Positions 1-8,619 of a stretch of DNA of 64,000 nucleotides are shown one piece after another. Where the stretch lies: the NCBI RefSeq assembly GCF_011734195.1, contig NZ_JAANTH010000001.1, positions 1,054,001 to 1,118,000 of the forward strand, in the 5' to 3' direction. The number at the start of each line of letters is the position of its first letter. The stretch's first letter is position 1. Made by a program: the position numbers and the translations under genes. Source of the DNA: Halobacterium sp. R2-5. Its GTDB lineage: Archaea > Halobacteriota > Halobacteria > Halobacteriales > Halobacteriaceae. The notes under the pieces were generated by a model. It was not told the origin of the DNA. It saw only the letters and a list, made by a program, of their open reading frames with translations, and searched no databases.

Positions 1-86
1 AGCCGCGCGCCCAGCCACGTCGCGTTCGTGTTCTCCGTGTCGCCGACGAGCAGCTCGTCGCCGACCGTGACCACCGCTACCTGCAT
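1..86 (-). CDS. CinA/MoaB-like molybdopterin-binding domain protein (partial, N-terminus only)
   Basis: Only the first 28 or so codons lie in the window; the gene runs off the left edge. The visible N-terminus contains TVGDELLVGDTENTN followed by a WLG stretch, the typical opening of the MoaB/MogA-fold domain found in CinA-type proteins. Archaeal members are usually annotated as competence/damage-inducible CinA-like or molybdopterin-binding proteins. Their real function in haloarchaea is not established. The gene starts 39 nt after the end of the DUF5803 gene on the same strand and may be the last member of the tfe block. Confidence 0.8.
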   Translation of the reverse strand, partial: MQVAVVTVGDELLVGDTENTNATWLGAR

Positions 87-125
87 ACCCACGCGTAAGC
101 GGCGGGGCGGGAAAAGGGAACGGGG

Positions 126-848
126 TTACTTCTCGTAGTCGAGGCCGGACTGCTCGCGCTCGCGTTCGAGCCGCCGGATGCGCAGCCGGTAGTAGACGAC
201 GCCGCCGACAGTGAGCACGCCGAGCACCGCGAGGATCGCGGCGAAGATCTGGAGGTCGCGCTGGAGGTAGTACTCCACGCTGATGGTGGCACTGGACAGC
301 GAATCCCACGCCAGGTGGACGCGGTTGTCCTCGACGGACTTCTCGTAGCCGCCCGGCGAGACGTCCCCGAACACCGGGAACGAGACGCGCATCCCCGGCG
401 GCAGCACGACCTCGTGGGACCCCTCGAAGTCGAGGGGGGCGCTCACCGACCGGGAGCCCGCGGGCGCGCTGTACGCGAACGTGCCGTTCTCGGCGGGCAG
501 GTCGACGACGGTGCGCTGGTTCTGCGTGGAGACGCCGATGGCGTCGGCGCCGACGACGGTGCCGTTCTCGTAGCGGAACTGCACCGCCGAGATCGGGAGC
601 GGGTTCCGGCCGCCGAACCCGCTCGTCGACGCGAGGCGGACGCGCTCGGTGTCGTTGACGTCCGCGACGGTCTGGTACTGTTCGCCCGTGACGGTCACCG
701 TGACGTCGGCGTCCCCCTCCCAGTCGTAGGTCGCGTTCTGTTCGAGTTGCTGGTCGCTGGGCGCGGGCGTGCCGCCGAGCCCGGTGCCGGCGCAGCCGGC
801 GAGCACGGCGAGGAGGAGGACGCCGACCGCCAGCTTGAGTTTGCTCAT
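126..848 (-). CDS. Putative lipoprotein, DUF5803-like
   Basis: A 240-residue protein beginning with a basic residue pair, a hydrophobic stretch and the lipobox LAGC (Cys about residue 19), so it should be exported and lipid-anchored. The middle is acidic and beta-rich. A second hydrophobic helix near residues 200-220 (FAAILAVLGVLTVGGVVYY) is followed by an Arg-rich cytoplasmic tail, giving a lipid anchor plus a C-terminal membrane span. The start codon overlaps the end of the DUF2110 gene by 4 nt (ATGA), so the two are translationally coupled. I recall the family as haloarchaeal DUF5803, which sits beside tfe in other genomes. No function is known. Confidence 0.8.
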   Translation of the reverse strand: MSKLKLAVGVLLLAVLAGCAGTGLGGTPAPSDQQLEQNATYDWEGDADVTVTVTGEQYQTVADVNDTERVRLASTSGFGGRNPLPISAVQFRYENGTVVGADAIGVSTQNQRTVVDLPAENGTFAYSAPAGSRSVSAPLDFEGSHEVVLPPGMRVSFPVFGDVSPGGYEKSVEDNRVHLAWDSLSSATISVEYYLQRDLQIFAAILAVLGVLTVGGVVYYRLRIRRLEREREQSGLDYEK

Positions 849-1510
849 GGAACGACTGCGAGCAGCTCCGAGGGGAGGTACTCTCCGATGGCCGCGAGCA
901 GCCCCGGCGGGTCCGTGTCCTCGCGGCAGACGATGCTCTGTTCGAGCAGGCCGAGGCGTTCGACCGTGACGATGTCGCGGGCGTGGCCGGCGCGGTTGAC
1001 CGTCGCGCGAACCTCGCCGCGGGTCGCGCTGTTGACGTTCAGCCGGCCGGTGCCCCGCGTCCAGTCGTAGAGCCGGTCGCGCTCGTCGTCGGCGAGCGCG
1101 GGCGTGTCGCCGTACGTGAACCGCAGGGGAACGTGCTGGACGAGTCCGAACCGCTCGCGAATCTGGGCGGGCGACCCCGGGCCGAGTCCGAGTTCGTCGG
1201 CGGGCACGAGTACTTCCTCGCCCGCGTCGAGCACGAACCCGTCGTCGTCCCAGGACTCAAGCGTGCCGACGTACGTCTCGCCGTCCTCGAAGCCCGCCGT
1301 GATTTCGCCCCACGTCTCCGCGAGAACGTTCCGCGCGGCGACCTCGTCGGGGCCCTCCAGGGTCACGGTCGGGAAGTCGTCGTGGCGCACCCCGACGTCG
1401 AAGTCGACGTCGAGGTCGCCGACGTCGTTGTCGACCTGCGAGGTGAGGCTGTCGAGCGCGCGCTCGCGCGCCTCTCCCTCGACGTACAGCTTGGTCGCGA
1501 GGACGACCAT
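845..1510 (-). CDS. DUF2110 family protein
   Basis: A 221-residue soluble acidic protein starting MVVLATKLYVEG, which matches my memory of the archaeal DUF2110 family encoded next to transcription factor TFE. The start is set by its one-base overlap with the tfe stop (TGATG). A longer open frame upstream runs only through tfe in another frame and is not credible. No catalytic motif is visible. The fixed neighbourhood with tfe suggests a link to transcription or RNA metabolism, but that is inference from context only. Confidence 0.8.
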   Translation of the reverse strand: MVVLATKLYVEGEARERALDSLTSQVDNDVGDLDVDFDVGVRHDDFPTVTLEGPDEVAARNVLAETWGEITAGFEDGETYVGTLESWDDDGFVLDAGEEVLVPADELGLGPGSPAQIRERFGLVQHVPLRFTYGDTPALADDERDRLYDWTRGTGRLNVNSATRGEVRATVNRAGHARDIVTVERLGLLEQSIVCREDTDPPGLLAAIGEYLPSELLAVVP

Positions 1511-2028
1511 CAGGCCCTCACGCCGAGTTCCGAGCGGAGGTTCTCGATGCGCTCGTCCATCGCCTCGACGAGGTCGGTGTTCTCCATCGCCTCGACGGGC
1601 GACCCGCACTCGGGACACTCGAAGCCGAGGTCCATCGCTTCGCCGAACTCGAAGCGAATCGAGCACACCTCACAGAGGTAGAACTCGTTGTTCAGCTCGT
1701 ACTCGCGGCGCTCGGCGAGCGCCTCCAGCAGGCGGTCCATCTCCTCGCGGAGGTTCTCGGGGACGTTGTCGTACTCGAACGTCCAGAGGTACGTGAGCCA
1801 GCCGGAGTCCTCGTCGCGGACGCGGCGGTAGGTCGCGAGGTCGTTCTCGTAGAGGATGAACAGCGCCCGGCGCACGTCGTTCAGTTCGAGCCCGAGCCGC
1901 TCGGCGAGCTCCTCGTCGGTCACTTCGCCGTCCGGCGGGGACACCGCCACCGGCATCCCCTTCGGACCGACCAGCTCGTGGAGGTACTTCTGAACCACGG
2001 GGTCGTCGAGTAGCTCCTCAAAAGCCAT
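1510..2028 (-). CDS. tfe: Transcription initiation factor E (TFE, alpha subunit)
   Basis: A 172-residue protein with the archaeal TFE layout: an N-terminal winged helix (residues 1-85, with the conserved run LGLELNDVRRALFILYEN) and a C-terminal zinc ribbon with Cys119, Cys122, Cys138 and Cys141. TFE helps open promoter DNA and stabilises the RNA polymerase clamp during initiation. I placed the start at MAFEELLDDP, as in other haloarchaeal TFEs. An ATG nine codons upstream is in frame but lengthens the protein beyond the family. The gene leads a minus-strand operon with DUF2110 and DUF5803. Confidence 0.95.
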   Translation of the reverse strand: MAFEELLDDPVVQKYLHELVGPKGMPVAVSPPDGEVTDEELAERLGLELNDVRRALFILYENDLATYRRVRDEDSGWLTYLWTFEYDNVPENLREEMDRLLEALAERREYELNNEFYLCEVCSIRFEFGEAMDLGFECPECGSPVEAMENTDLVEAMDERIENLRSELGVRA

Positions 2029-2091
2029 TGGGTGAAAAGGGGTCCGCGCCGGCATTAAGTCTTGTCACTCCCCCGTCTGACGGTCGCGCCG

Positions 2092-3468
2092 TCAGTCCTC
2101 GGGCAGCACCTTTCCGGGGTTGAGCACGCCGTTCGGGTCGAAGCACTCCTTCACGCGACCCATCAGGTCGACCGCGCCGTCGCCGTGCTCGGAGCGGACG
2201 AACTTCCGCTTCGTGTTCCCGATGCCGTGCTCGGCCGTACACGTGCCGCCCAGCTCGATGGCTCGCCCGACGATGTCCTCGGCGACCGCCTCGCCGCGTC
2301 CGACCATCTCGGCGTCCGCGGGGTCGACGAGCACGTCGAAGTGGACGTTGCCGTCGCCGACGTGTCCGAACGACGGCGCGAGCAGGTCCGCCTCGGCGGC
2401 GCGCTCGTGGATGTACGCCACCAGCTCCGTGAACTCGCTCGGCGGCACCGCGACGTCCCCGGAGTGCGCGGACACGAGGTCGGGGTCGTGCTGGACGGTG
2501 GCCTCCGGGAGCTCCTCCCGCAACTCCCAGAGCTCGCTCATCTCCGCTTCGCCGACGGTCTCGAACGAGATGGGGTCGTGGTCGGCGAACACGCCCTCGC
2601 AGAACTCGATCTCCGCATCGACGCCGTGGTTGCGGTGGAACTCCAGGAACACCATCGGGCGGTCGGGCAGGTCGGTTCCCAGGAAGTCGTTGGTGATGCG
2701 CGCGCAGTGCTCGTCGACGAGCTCCATCGACGCCACGTCGACGCCCGAGCGCCGGGCGTCCGCGACCGCGGCCGCGGCGTCCGCGACGGACTCGAAGACC
2801 GCGCGCCCGCCGCGAATCTGCTCGGGGATGCCGGCGGTTTCGAGCGTGACTCGCGTCACCACCGCGAGCGTCCCCTCGCTGCCGACGACGAGGTCCCGGA
2901 GGTTGTACCCCGAGGAAGACTTCACCGCGCGCGTGCCCGCCGTGAAGACGGTGCCGTCGCCGGCGACGGCCTCGATCTCCCGCACCCAGTCGCCGACCGT
3001 CCCGTACTTTACCGTGCGCCGGCCGGAGGCGTCCGTCGACACCATCCCGCCGACCGACGCCATCGCGCCCGACGTCGGCAGCGGCGGGAAGAACTGGCCG
3101 TAGCGCTCGACCGCCTCGTCCACGTCGGTCCCGACGACGCCCGGCTGGACATCCACCTGGAAGTCGTCCGGGCGCGCGTCCAGAATCTCGTCCATCCGCG
3201 TCGTGTCGAGGCTCACGCCGCCCCGCGCGGGGACGGCGTTGCCGGCGACGCCCGTGCCGGCGCCGTACGGCGTCACGGGCACGCCTGCTTCGTTCGCGCG
3301 TTCGAGCACGGCGGCGACATCCTCGGTCGACTCCGGCCAGACGACCGCGCCCGGCGTGACGCCGTCCTCGTCCGCGGTTCCCCAGTCAGTCGACCGCTGG
3401 GACCGGTCCGCGCCCGCGACTGACCACTGGTCGGCGGCGAGCGGCAGTGACTCGCAGAACTCCTGCAT
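2092..3468 (-). CDS. FAD-linked oxidoreductase, D-lactate dehydrogenase/glycolate oxidase GlcD type
   Basis: A 458-residue flavoprotein with an FAD-binding type 4 domain in the first half (PYGAGTGVAGNAVPARGG and GSEGTLAVVTRVTLET are the FAD-contact motifs) and an FAD-oxidase C-terminal domain ending HGIGNTKRKF. It resembles GlcD and D-lactate dehydrogenases that oxidise 2-hydroxy acids and feed the respiratory chain. The protein stops after the flavin domains and lacks the C-terminal Fe-S/cysteine-rich module seen in longer haloarchaeal D-lactate dehydrogenases. The exact substrate (lactate or glycolate) cannot be read from sequence. The gene stands alone. Confidence 0.85.
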   Translation of the reverse strand: MQEFCESLPLAADQWSVAGADRSQRSTDWGTADEDGVTPGAVVWPESTEDVAAVLERANEAGVPVTPYGAGTGVAGNAVPARGGVSLDTTRMDEILDARPDDFQVDVQPGVVGTDVDEAVERYGQFFPPLPTSGAMASVGGMVSTDASGRRTVKYGTVGDWVREIEAVAGDGTVFTAGTRAVKSSSGYNLRDLVVGSEGTLAVVTRVTLETAGIPEQIRGGRAVFESVADAAAAVADARRSGVDVASMELVDEHCARITNDFLGTDLPDRPMVFLEFHRNHGVDAEIEFCEGVFADHDPISFETVGEAEMSELWELREELPEATVQHDPDLVSAHSGDVAVPPSEFTELVAYIHERAAEADLLAPSFGHVGDGNVHFDVLVDPADAEMVGRGEAVAEDIVGRAIELGGTCTAEHGIGNTKRKFVRSEHGDGAVDLMGRVKECFDPNGVLNPGKVLPED

Positions 3469-3517
3469 ACCCGGTGTCTGTCCGGCTCCCAGTTAAGCGG
3501 TCGGTCGCCGGCAGCGG

Positions 3518-4498
3518 TCAGTCCGCCGCCGCAGCGCCGGCGTCAGCGGTCCGGTCGTCCTGCCACGTGAAGTAGCTCGCGAGCGCGGGGCCGCTGACGT
3601 TGTGCCAGACGCTGAACAGCGCGGGGATGAGCGCGGCCGCCGGCTCGAACAGCGACGCCGCGAGCGCCACCGCGAGTCCGCTGTTCTGGAGACCGACCTC
3701 GAACGTCGTCGTGCGAACGCGATCCTCGGACATGCCGAACGCGCGACCGACGCCGTAGCCCGCGCCGAGGCCGATGCCGTTGTGGATGACGACTGCGGCC
3801 AGCACGAGCGCGCCTGCGGTGAGGATGTTGTCGACGTTCGCGCCGACGACGCCGGCGACGATGGCGACGATGGCGACGACGCTAATCACGGGGAAGACGT
3901 CGACGCCGACCGCCGCGGCCTTCGGCGAGTAGCGGTCGAGGACGTACCGGATCCCGAACCCGAGCACGACCGGGATGATGACGATCTGGACGATGCTCGT
4001 GAACATCTCCACGAACGTCACGTCGATGGCCTCTCCGAGGATGAACAGCGTCCACGCGGGCATCACGATGGGCGCTGCGAGCGTCGTCACCGTCGTGATA
4101 GCGACCGACAGCGCGACGTCGCCGCGCCCGAGGTACGTCATCACGTTCGACGCCGTCCCCCCGGGCGCCGCGCCGACGAGGATGAGGCCGACGCCGACGG
4201 CGTCCGGCAGGTCGAAAATCAGGTAGAGCGCGTACGCCGCCAGCGGCATCACGAGCCACTGCGTGACCGCGCCGATGCCGACGTCGACGGGGCGCTCGAC
4301 GAGCCGCTGGAAGTCCTCGGGCTGGAGGGTCAGCCCCATCCCGAGCATGATGATGCCGAGCAGGGGGTTGACGTAGTCCAGCACCGGGACGAACGTGTTG
4401 GGGTAGACGAGCGCGAGGCCCGCCGCCGCGATCACCCAGACGACGAAGTACTTGCTCGCGACCTGTGCCGTCCGCGAGATTCCACCACTGACACTCAT
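3518..4498 (-). CDS. Bile acid:sodium symporter (BASS) family transporter
   Basis: A 326-residue membrane protein with about nine or ten hydrophobic segments. It carries the family signature LVGAAPGGTASNVMTYLGRGDVALS (about residues 115-140) and a second conserved stretch near the C-terminus (TTTFEVGLQNSGLAVALA). BASS proteins import organic anions, including keto acids, with sodium. The substrate here is unknown. The start at MSVSGGISRTAQV is the first Met ahead of the first membrane span. The gene is divergent from fhs across a 141-bp gap. Confidence 0.88.
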   Translation of the reverse strand: MSVSGGISRTAQVASKYFVVWVIAAAGLALVYPNTFVPVLDYVNPLLGIIMLGMGLTLQPEDFQRLVERPVDVGIGAVTQWLVMPLAAYALYLIFDLPDAVGVGLILVGAAPGGTASNVMTYLGRGDVALSVAITTVTTLAAPIVMPAWTLFILGEAIDVTFVEMFTSIVQIVIIPVVLGFGIRYVLDRYSPKAAAVGVDVFPVISVVAIVAIVAGVVGANVDNILTAGALVLAAVVIHNGIGLGAGYGVGRAFGMSEDRVRTTTFEVGLQNSGLAVALAASLFEPAAALIPALFSVWHNVSGPALASYFTWQDDRTADAGAAAAD

Positions 4499-4505
4499 AC
4501 GCAGA

Positions 4506-4521
4506 CCGCGGCGGTCCGCGG
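4506..4521. repeat. CCGCGG inverted pair in the BASS/fhs divergent promoter region
   Basis: Two copies of the self-complementary hexamer CCGCGG are separated by four bases, right next to the transporter start codon. This could be an operator or just GC-rich chance. Confidence 0.25.
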
Positions 4522-4605
4522 AAAGAAAGCTTCGCCTACTGGCAGTATTGCGGCACGTTCTCACCGACTGGGGCCGCCCGTTCTCAGTCGACGGCAACCG
4601 CGGCA

Positions 4606-4618
4606 GCGTTTGAAGGCG
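4606..4618 (+). promoter_or_regulatory. Putative promoter of fhs (TATA-like GTTTGAA)
   Basis: An A/T-containing box (GCGTTTGAAGG) lies about 28 nt before the fhs ATG at 4640 in otherwise GC-rich DNA. That is the spacing expected for a leaderless haloarchaeal transcript. Confidence 0.45.
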
Positions 4619-4639
4619 TCCCGGAGTCGAGTACCGAAC

Positions 4640-6331
4640 ATGACCGACACTGCCAGCACGCGCGCGCTCGACCGGAGTGACGCCGAGATCGCCCGGGCGA
4701 CGGAGAAGCGCCCCATCGAGGACGTCGCGTCCGACCTGGGGCTCGGTGCGGACGACTTCGACCGTGTCGGCCGATACAAGGCGAAACTCGCCCACGACGT
4801 CGTCGAACGCGCGAGCGACGAGCAGACCGACGGCGACCTCGTGCTCGTGACCGCGATGACGCCGACGCCGCCCGGGGAGGGCAAGACCGTGACGACGATC
4901 GGACTCGCCCAGTCGCTCGACGCGGCCGGCGAGCGCAGCGTCGCGGCGATCCGCGAACCGTCGCTCGGCCCGATATTCGGCCTGAAGGGCGGCGCGACGG
5001 GCGGCGGCCGCGCGCAGGTCGTCCCGATGGAGGACGTCAACCTCCACTTCACGGGCGACCTCCACGCGATCACGGCCGCCCACAACCTCGTCGCCGCCGC
5101 GCTCGACAACCGTCTCTACCGCGGGAACGACCTCGACGTCGACGTCAACGAGGTCGCGTGGCCGCGCGCGCTCGACGTCGACGACCGCGCGCTGCGGAAC
5201 GTCGTGGTCGGGCTCGGCGGCTCCGGCAACGGCGTCCCGCGAGAGTCCGAGTTCGTCATCACGGCCGCCTCGGAGCTGATGGCGGTGCTCGGGCTCGCCG
5301 ACGACCTCGCCGACCTCCGCGAGCGCGTCGGCCGCGTCGTCGTCGCCTACGACAGCGACGAGAAGCCGGTCACCGTGGGAGACCTCGGCGTCACCGGCGC
5401 CGTCACCGCGCTGCTCCGGGACGCCGTCCGCCCGAACCTCGTCCAGACGCTCTCCGGCACGCCCGCGCTCGTCCACGGCGGCCCGTTCGCGAACATCGCC
5501 CACGGGACGAACACGCTCGTCGCGGACCGCGTCGGGCTGTCGCTGGCGGACTTCGTCGTCACGGAGGCCGGCTTCGGCGCTGACCTCGGCGCCGAGAAGT
5601 TCTTCGACATCGTCGGCCGCCGGGGCGTTCAGCCGGACGCCGTCGTCCTCGTCGCCACCGTCCGCGCGCTCAAACACCACGGGACCGACGGGGCTGGGGT
5701 CGACGGCGAGGACGTCGCGGCGACCCGCGCGGGCTTCCCGAACCTCGACCACCACGTCGGCGTCCTCCGCCGTTTCGGCGCCGAGCCGGTCGTCGCGCTC
5801 AACCGGTTCCCGGGGGACACCGACGCCGAGCTGGCGGCCGTCCGCGACCACTGCGAGGACCTCGGTGTCCGCGTCGCCGTCTCGGACGTCTATCGGCGGG
5901 GCGCCGAGGGCGGTGCGGAGCTGGCGCGGGCGGTCCGCGAGGCGGCCGCCGAGCCCGGCGACCCGTCCCCGCTCTACGACCTGGACGCGTCGCTCGCGGA
6001 GAAAATCGAGACCGTGGCGACGGACGTCTACGGCGCCAGCGGCGTGACGTTCACCGCCGACGCCGAGTCCGACCTCGAGCGGCTCGCCGACCACGGGTTC
6101 GGCGACCTCCCGGTGTGCGTCTCGAAAGTCCCCGGGTCGCTGTCCGACGACCCCGACCGGCTCGGCGTTCCCGAGGACTGGTCGCTCACGGTCCGGGCGC
6201 TGTACCCGTCCGCGGGCGCCGGGTTCGTCGTCGCGCTGACCGGGGACGTGCTGACGATGCCGGGGCTGCCGTCGGAGCCGGCCGCGGAAGCGATCGACGT
6301 CGACGAGGACGGCAACGTCACTGGGCTCTGA
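4640..6331 (+). CDS. fhs: Formate-tetrahydrofolate ligase
   Basis: A 563-residue protein with the full-length size and motifs of formate-THF ligase. The ATP loop TPPGEGKTVTTIGLAQ is at residues 75-90, followed by EPSLGPIFGLKGGATGGG and DLHAITAAHNLVAA. The enzyme condenses formate, ATP and tetrahydrofolate to 10-formyl-THF, feeding purine synthesis and folate-linked C1 units. Haloarchaea use folates rather than methanopterin, which fits. The start follows a TATA-like box at the right distance; the frame is open further upstream but only as antisense of the transporter gene. A formate dehydrogenase locus lies 6.5 kb downstream, so formate is probably a real metabolite in this organism. Confidence 0.95.
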   Translation: MTDTASTRALDRSDAEIARATEKRPIEDVASDLGLGADDFDRVGRYKAKLAHDVVERASDEQTDGDLVLVTAMTPTPPGEGKTVTTIGLAQSLDAAGERSVAAIREPSLGPIFGLKGGATGGGRAQVVPMEDVNLHFTGDLHAITAAHNLVAAALDNRLYRGNDLDVDVNEVAWPRALDVDDRALRNVVVGLGGSGNGVPRESEFVITAASELMAVLGLADDLADLRERVGRVVVAYDSDEKPVTVGDLGVTGAVTALLRDAVRPNLVQTLSGTPALVHGGPFANIAHGTNTLVADRVGLSLADFVVTEAGFGADLGAEKFFDIVGRRGVQPDAVVLVATVRALKHHGTDGAGVDGEDVAATRAGFPNLDHHVGVLRRFGAEPVVALNRFPGDTDAELAAVRDHCEDLGVRVAVSDVYRRGAEGGAELARAVREAAAEPGDPSPLYDLDASLAEKIETVATDVYGASGVTFTADAESDLERLADHGFGDLPVCVSKVPGSLSDDPDRLGVPEDWSLTVRALYPSAGAGFVVALTGDVLTMPGLPSEPAAEAIDVDEDGNVTGL

Positions 6332-6334
6332 CCG

Positions 6335-6877
6335 TCACTCCGCGTCGACGTCCTCGACGCGCTTCCCGAGCGCCTGCGGAATCACGCGGCGCTCGGCGTT
6401 CTCGTACTCCTGTTCGAGCTCGCGGCCGTCGAAGAGGCGGTCGAGGAACACCGCCAGTCCGGCCACCTCCGAGTGGGGCTGGTTCGTGACGCCGACGTTC
6501 CAGTCCGCGTGCTCGTACACGTCGAAGGGGACTTTCTCCCCGCCGACGACCACGAGCAGCGGCTCGTCCTCGCGGGCGTCGCGAATCTCCCTCTCGACGT
6601 CCTGGACGCGCTCGCCGTACATCGTGAGGTGGACGACGACGCCGTCCCAGTCCCGGATGAACGCGTCCAGCTGGTCGGTGAGTTCGACATCGAACGGCCC
6701 GCCGAAGCGCTCCGTGATGTCCGCGACCGTCTCCTCGGACTGCCCGGCGTTGCCCGGGAAGACGACGCGGTCCGCGCCGAGCGCGCGCGCCGTCAGCCCG
6801 ACGTGCGTGGTCATGCGGTCGTCGCGGCCCGGCCGGTGGCCGTACCGCAGCACCGCGACCTCTGGCTCTCCGTGCAT
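6335..6877 (-). CDS. trm56: tRNA (cytidine(56)-2'-O)-methyltransferase Trm56
   Basis: A 180-residue SPOUT methyltransferase, unique to archaea, that methylates the 2'-OH of C56 in the tRNA T-loop using SAM. Visible family signatures are LRYGHRPGRDDRMTTHVGL near the N-terminus and VVVGGEKVPFDVYEHADWN plus NQPHSEVAGLAVFLDRL in the C-terminal knotted half. The length matches family members without an extension. It is convergent with fhs, with only 3 nt between stop codons. Confidence 0.93.
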   Translation of the reverse strand: MHGEPEVAVLRYGHRPGRDDRMTTHVGLTARALGADRVVFPGNAGQSEETVADITERFGGPFDVELTDQLDAFIRDWDGVVVHLTMYGERVQDVEREIRDAREDEPLLVVVGGEKVPFDVYEHADWNVGVTNQPHSEVAGLAVFLDRLFDGRELEQEYENAERRVIPQALGKRVEDVDAE

Positions 6878-6919
6878 ACGCTCGGACAGTCGGCCCGCGG
6901 GGGTACGCGTTTCGACTCG

Positions 6920-7603
6920 TCAGTCGTCGGCGTGCGCGAGCTCGAAGGGGTACGGCGGCAGCCGCAGGTCCTCCAGCTCGGGGAGGTGTTTGACGTTGTA
7001 GACGACCTGCATCTCCTCGGTCGCGGGGATGCCGTTACAGGACAGCCGGATGTCCCGGGCGACCAGCTCCGGGGAGAGGATGTGGTCGGTCGGCTGGGAG
7101 AGGTCGCCCTCCACGACGACGACCGCGCAGTTCGCGCACGCGCCGCCGCGGCACGCGTACGGCCACGCGAACCCGCGGTCCTCGGCGGCCTCCAAAAGCG
7201 ACTCGCCGGGCTGGACGTCGAACTCGCCGTGGTTCACCGGGTCGAGGCCGGCGGCGGCCGCGCGCTCGAAGAGGTCCTCGTCGTCGAGCGCCCACCCGTG
7301 GTCGTCGAGCACCGCGTAGTTCAGGTACTCGACGTGGCTCTCCTCCCACGGCCGGAAGTCGCGGTCCTGGCCGACGTCGTAGCCCGCGGGCTCGCTCTCG
7401 AAGCCCGCCTCGGTCGCGACGTCCGTGCTCGACTCGGCGTCGTCGCTGGTGACCCTCTCGTAGGCCGCGCGCACCAGCTGGAACTCCGCCGCGGAGCCGC
7501 CCTGGTCGGGGTGGGCGTCCTTGACGCGCTCGCGGTACGCTCGCTTGATCTCCCCCTCGGAGGCGTCCTCGTCGACCCCGAGCACGTCGAAGGGGGAATC
7601 CAT
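6920..7603 (-). CDS. J-domain/2Fe-2S ferredoxin fusion protein
   Basis: A 227-residue protein made of two recognisable parts. Residues 1-55 form a DnaJ J-domain with the diagnostic HPD at 31-33. Residues 90-220 form a haloarchaeal plant-type ferredoxin with the cluster ligands Cys151, Cys156, Cys159 (CRGGACANC) and Cys189, and the haloarchaeal acidic insertion before the cluster. The linker (56-89) is acidic. The HPD motif predicts stimulation of a DnaK-type ATPase; the ferredoxin half should carry one electron at low potential. I chose ATG at 7603 because it begins the J-domain (MDSPFDVLGV). Such fusions occur in other haloarchaeal genomes as ferredoxin paralogues, but the job of the J-domain is not clear. 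Confidence 0.88.
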   Translation of the reverse strand: MDSPFDVLGVDEDASEGEIKRAYRERVKDAHPDQGGSAAEFQLVRAAYERVTSDDAESSTDVATEAGFESEPAGYDVGQDRDFRPWEESHVEYLNYAVLDDHGWALDDEDLFERAAAAGLDPVNHGEFDVQPGESLLEAAEDRGFAWPYACRGGACANCAVVVVEGDLSQPTDHILSPELVARDIRLSCNGIPATEEMQVVYNVKHLPELEDLRLPPYPFELAHADD

Positions 7604-7663
7604 ACCTATCAGGATGGGCCAGAGCTTCAAAAGTCTCTCCGCGGGCGCGGGCGTTGCCGGATT

Positions 7664-7672
7664 GATTTATGG
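7664..7672 (+). promoter_or_regulatory. TATA-like box of the SDR gene
   Basis: TTTATG stands out from GC-rich flanks and is about 26 nt before the ATG at 7696. This supports a leaderless transcript and the shorter start, rather than the in-frame ATG at 7669 that overlaps the box. Confidence 0.55.
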
Positions 7673-7695
7673 CGCGGCCGTCCGAATCCCCGGGT

Positions 7696-8577
7696 ATGGT
7701 TCGGCCCGAAGCCGCCGCGGGGGTCGCCGACCGGGACCGCTCGGGGACGACCGCGCTCGTGACCGGCGCGACCAGCGGCGTCGGCCGCGAGGTGGCGCTC
7801 GCGCTCGCCCGCCTCGGCGCCGACGTCTACGTCCACGGCCGTGACCGCGACCGCGGCGAGGAAGTCGCCAGCCGGCTCCGCGAGCACGGCGCAGACGCGC
7901 GGTTCTTCCGGGCGGACTTCCTCGACCTCGGGCAGGTCGAGAACCTCGCCGAGCGCGTCGCGGGCCGCGTCGACGAGCTCGACGTGCTCGTGAACAACGC
8001 CGGCGCGCACTTCGAGACGGGCGCGCTCACGGACGCCGGCGTCGAGCGGACGTTCCACGCGAACCACCTCGCGCCGTTCCTGCTCACGAACCGCCTCCGG
8101 GACGCGCTCGCCGACGGCGGCCGCGTCGTCACCGTCGCCTCCGAAGTCCACCGGCGCGCGGGCCTCTCGCTGTCGGGCGTCGAGTCGGTCGACGACTACG
8201 ACGGATTCGCGGCGTACTCGCGGTCGAAGCTCGCGAACGTCCTGTTCACCCGGGAGCTCGCCCGCCGGCTCGACGGCCCGGCGGCGAACGCCTGCCACCC
8301 GGGATTCGTGCCGTCCAGCGGCCTCTGGCGGAACGCCTCGCTGCCCGTTCGAGCCGTGATGCGCGTGCTGTCCGCCGTGCCGCGCCGACTGACGTTCGGC
8401 GTCGTGGACTCGTCCGCCTCGGCCGCCGTCACGCCGACGTACCTCGCCGCGGGCGACGTGGACGCGACGGGGGAGTACTACGAGGACTGCGAGCGGGCGA
8501 CCCCCGCGAAGCAGGCGACCGACGACGAACTCGCGGCGCGACTCTGGGCGTGGAGCGCCGAACGCGTCGACCTGTGA
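7696..8577 (+). CDS. Short-chain dehydrogenase/reductase
   Basis: A 293-residue Rossmann oxidoreductase of the SDR superfamily, closest in style to retinol dehydrogenase/WW-oxidoreductase-like members. The cofactor motif is TGATSGVG (about residues 22-29), followed by NNAG (about 97-100). The catalytic YSRSK sits after DGFAA near residue 180. The basic residues after the second strand (HGRDRDR) suggest NADP(H) preference. The substrate is unknown. The start was chosen from promoter spacing. The epimerase gene follows after 42 nt on the same strand, so co-transcription is possible. Confidence 0.88.
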   Translation: MVRPEAAAGVADRDRSGTTALVTGATSGVGREVALALARLGADVYVHGRDRDRGEEVASRLREHGADARFFRADFLDLGQVENLAERVAGRVDELDVLVNNAGAHFETGALTDAGVERTFHANHLAPFLLTNRLRDALADGGRVVTVASEVHRRAGLSLSGVESVDDYDGFAAYSRSKLANVLFTRELARRLDGPAANACHPGFVPSSGLWRNASLPVRAVMRVLSAVPRRLTFGVVDSSASAAVTPTYLAAGDVDATGEYYEDCERATPAKQATDDELAARLWAWSAERVDL

Positions 8578-8619
8578 AAAGTCGGAAAGCACTTGCGGGC
8601 AGCCGTGATGCCGTCCAGT

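Noticed and set aside
3602..4639. Open plus-strand frame continuous with fhs, antisense to the BASS transporter
   Set aside because: It is a GC-bias shadow: Arg/Asp-rich nonsense opposite a clear membrane protein. fhs itself starts at 4640 with its own promoter box.
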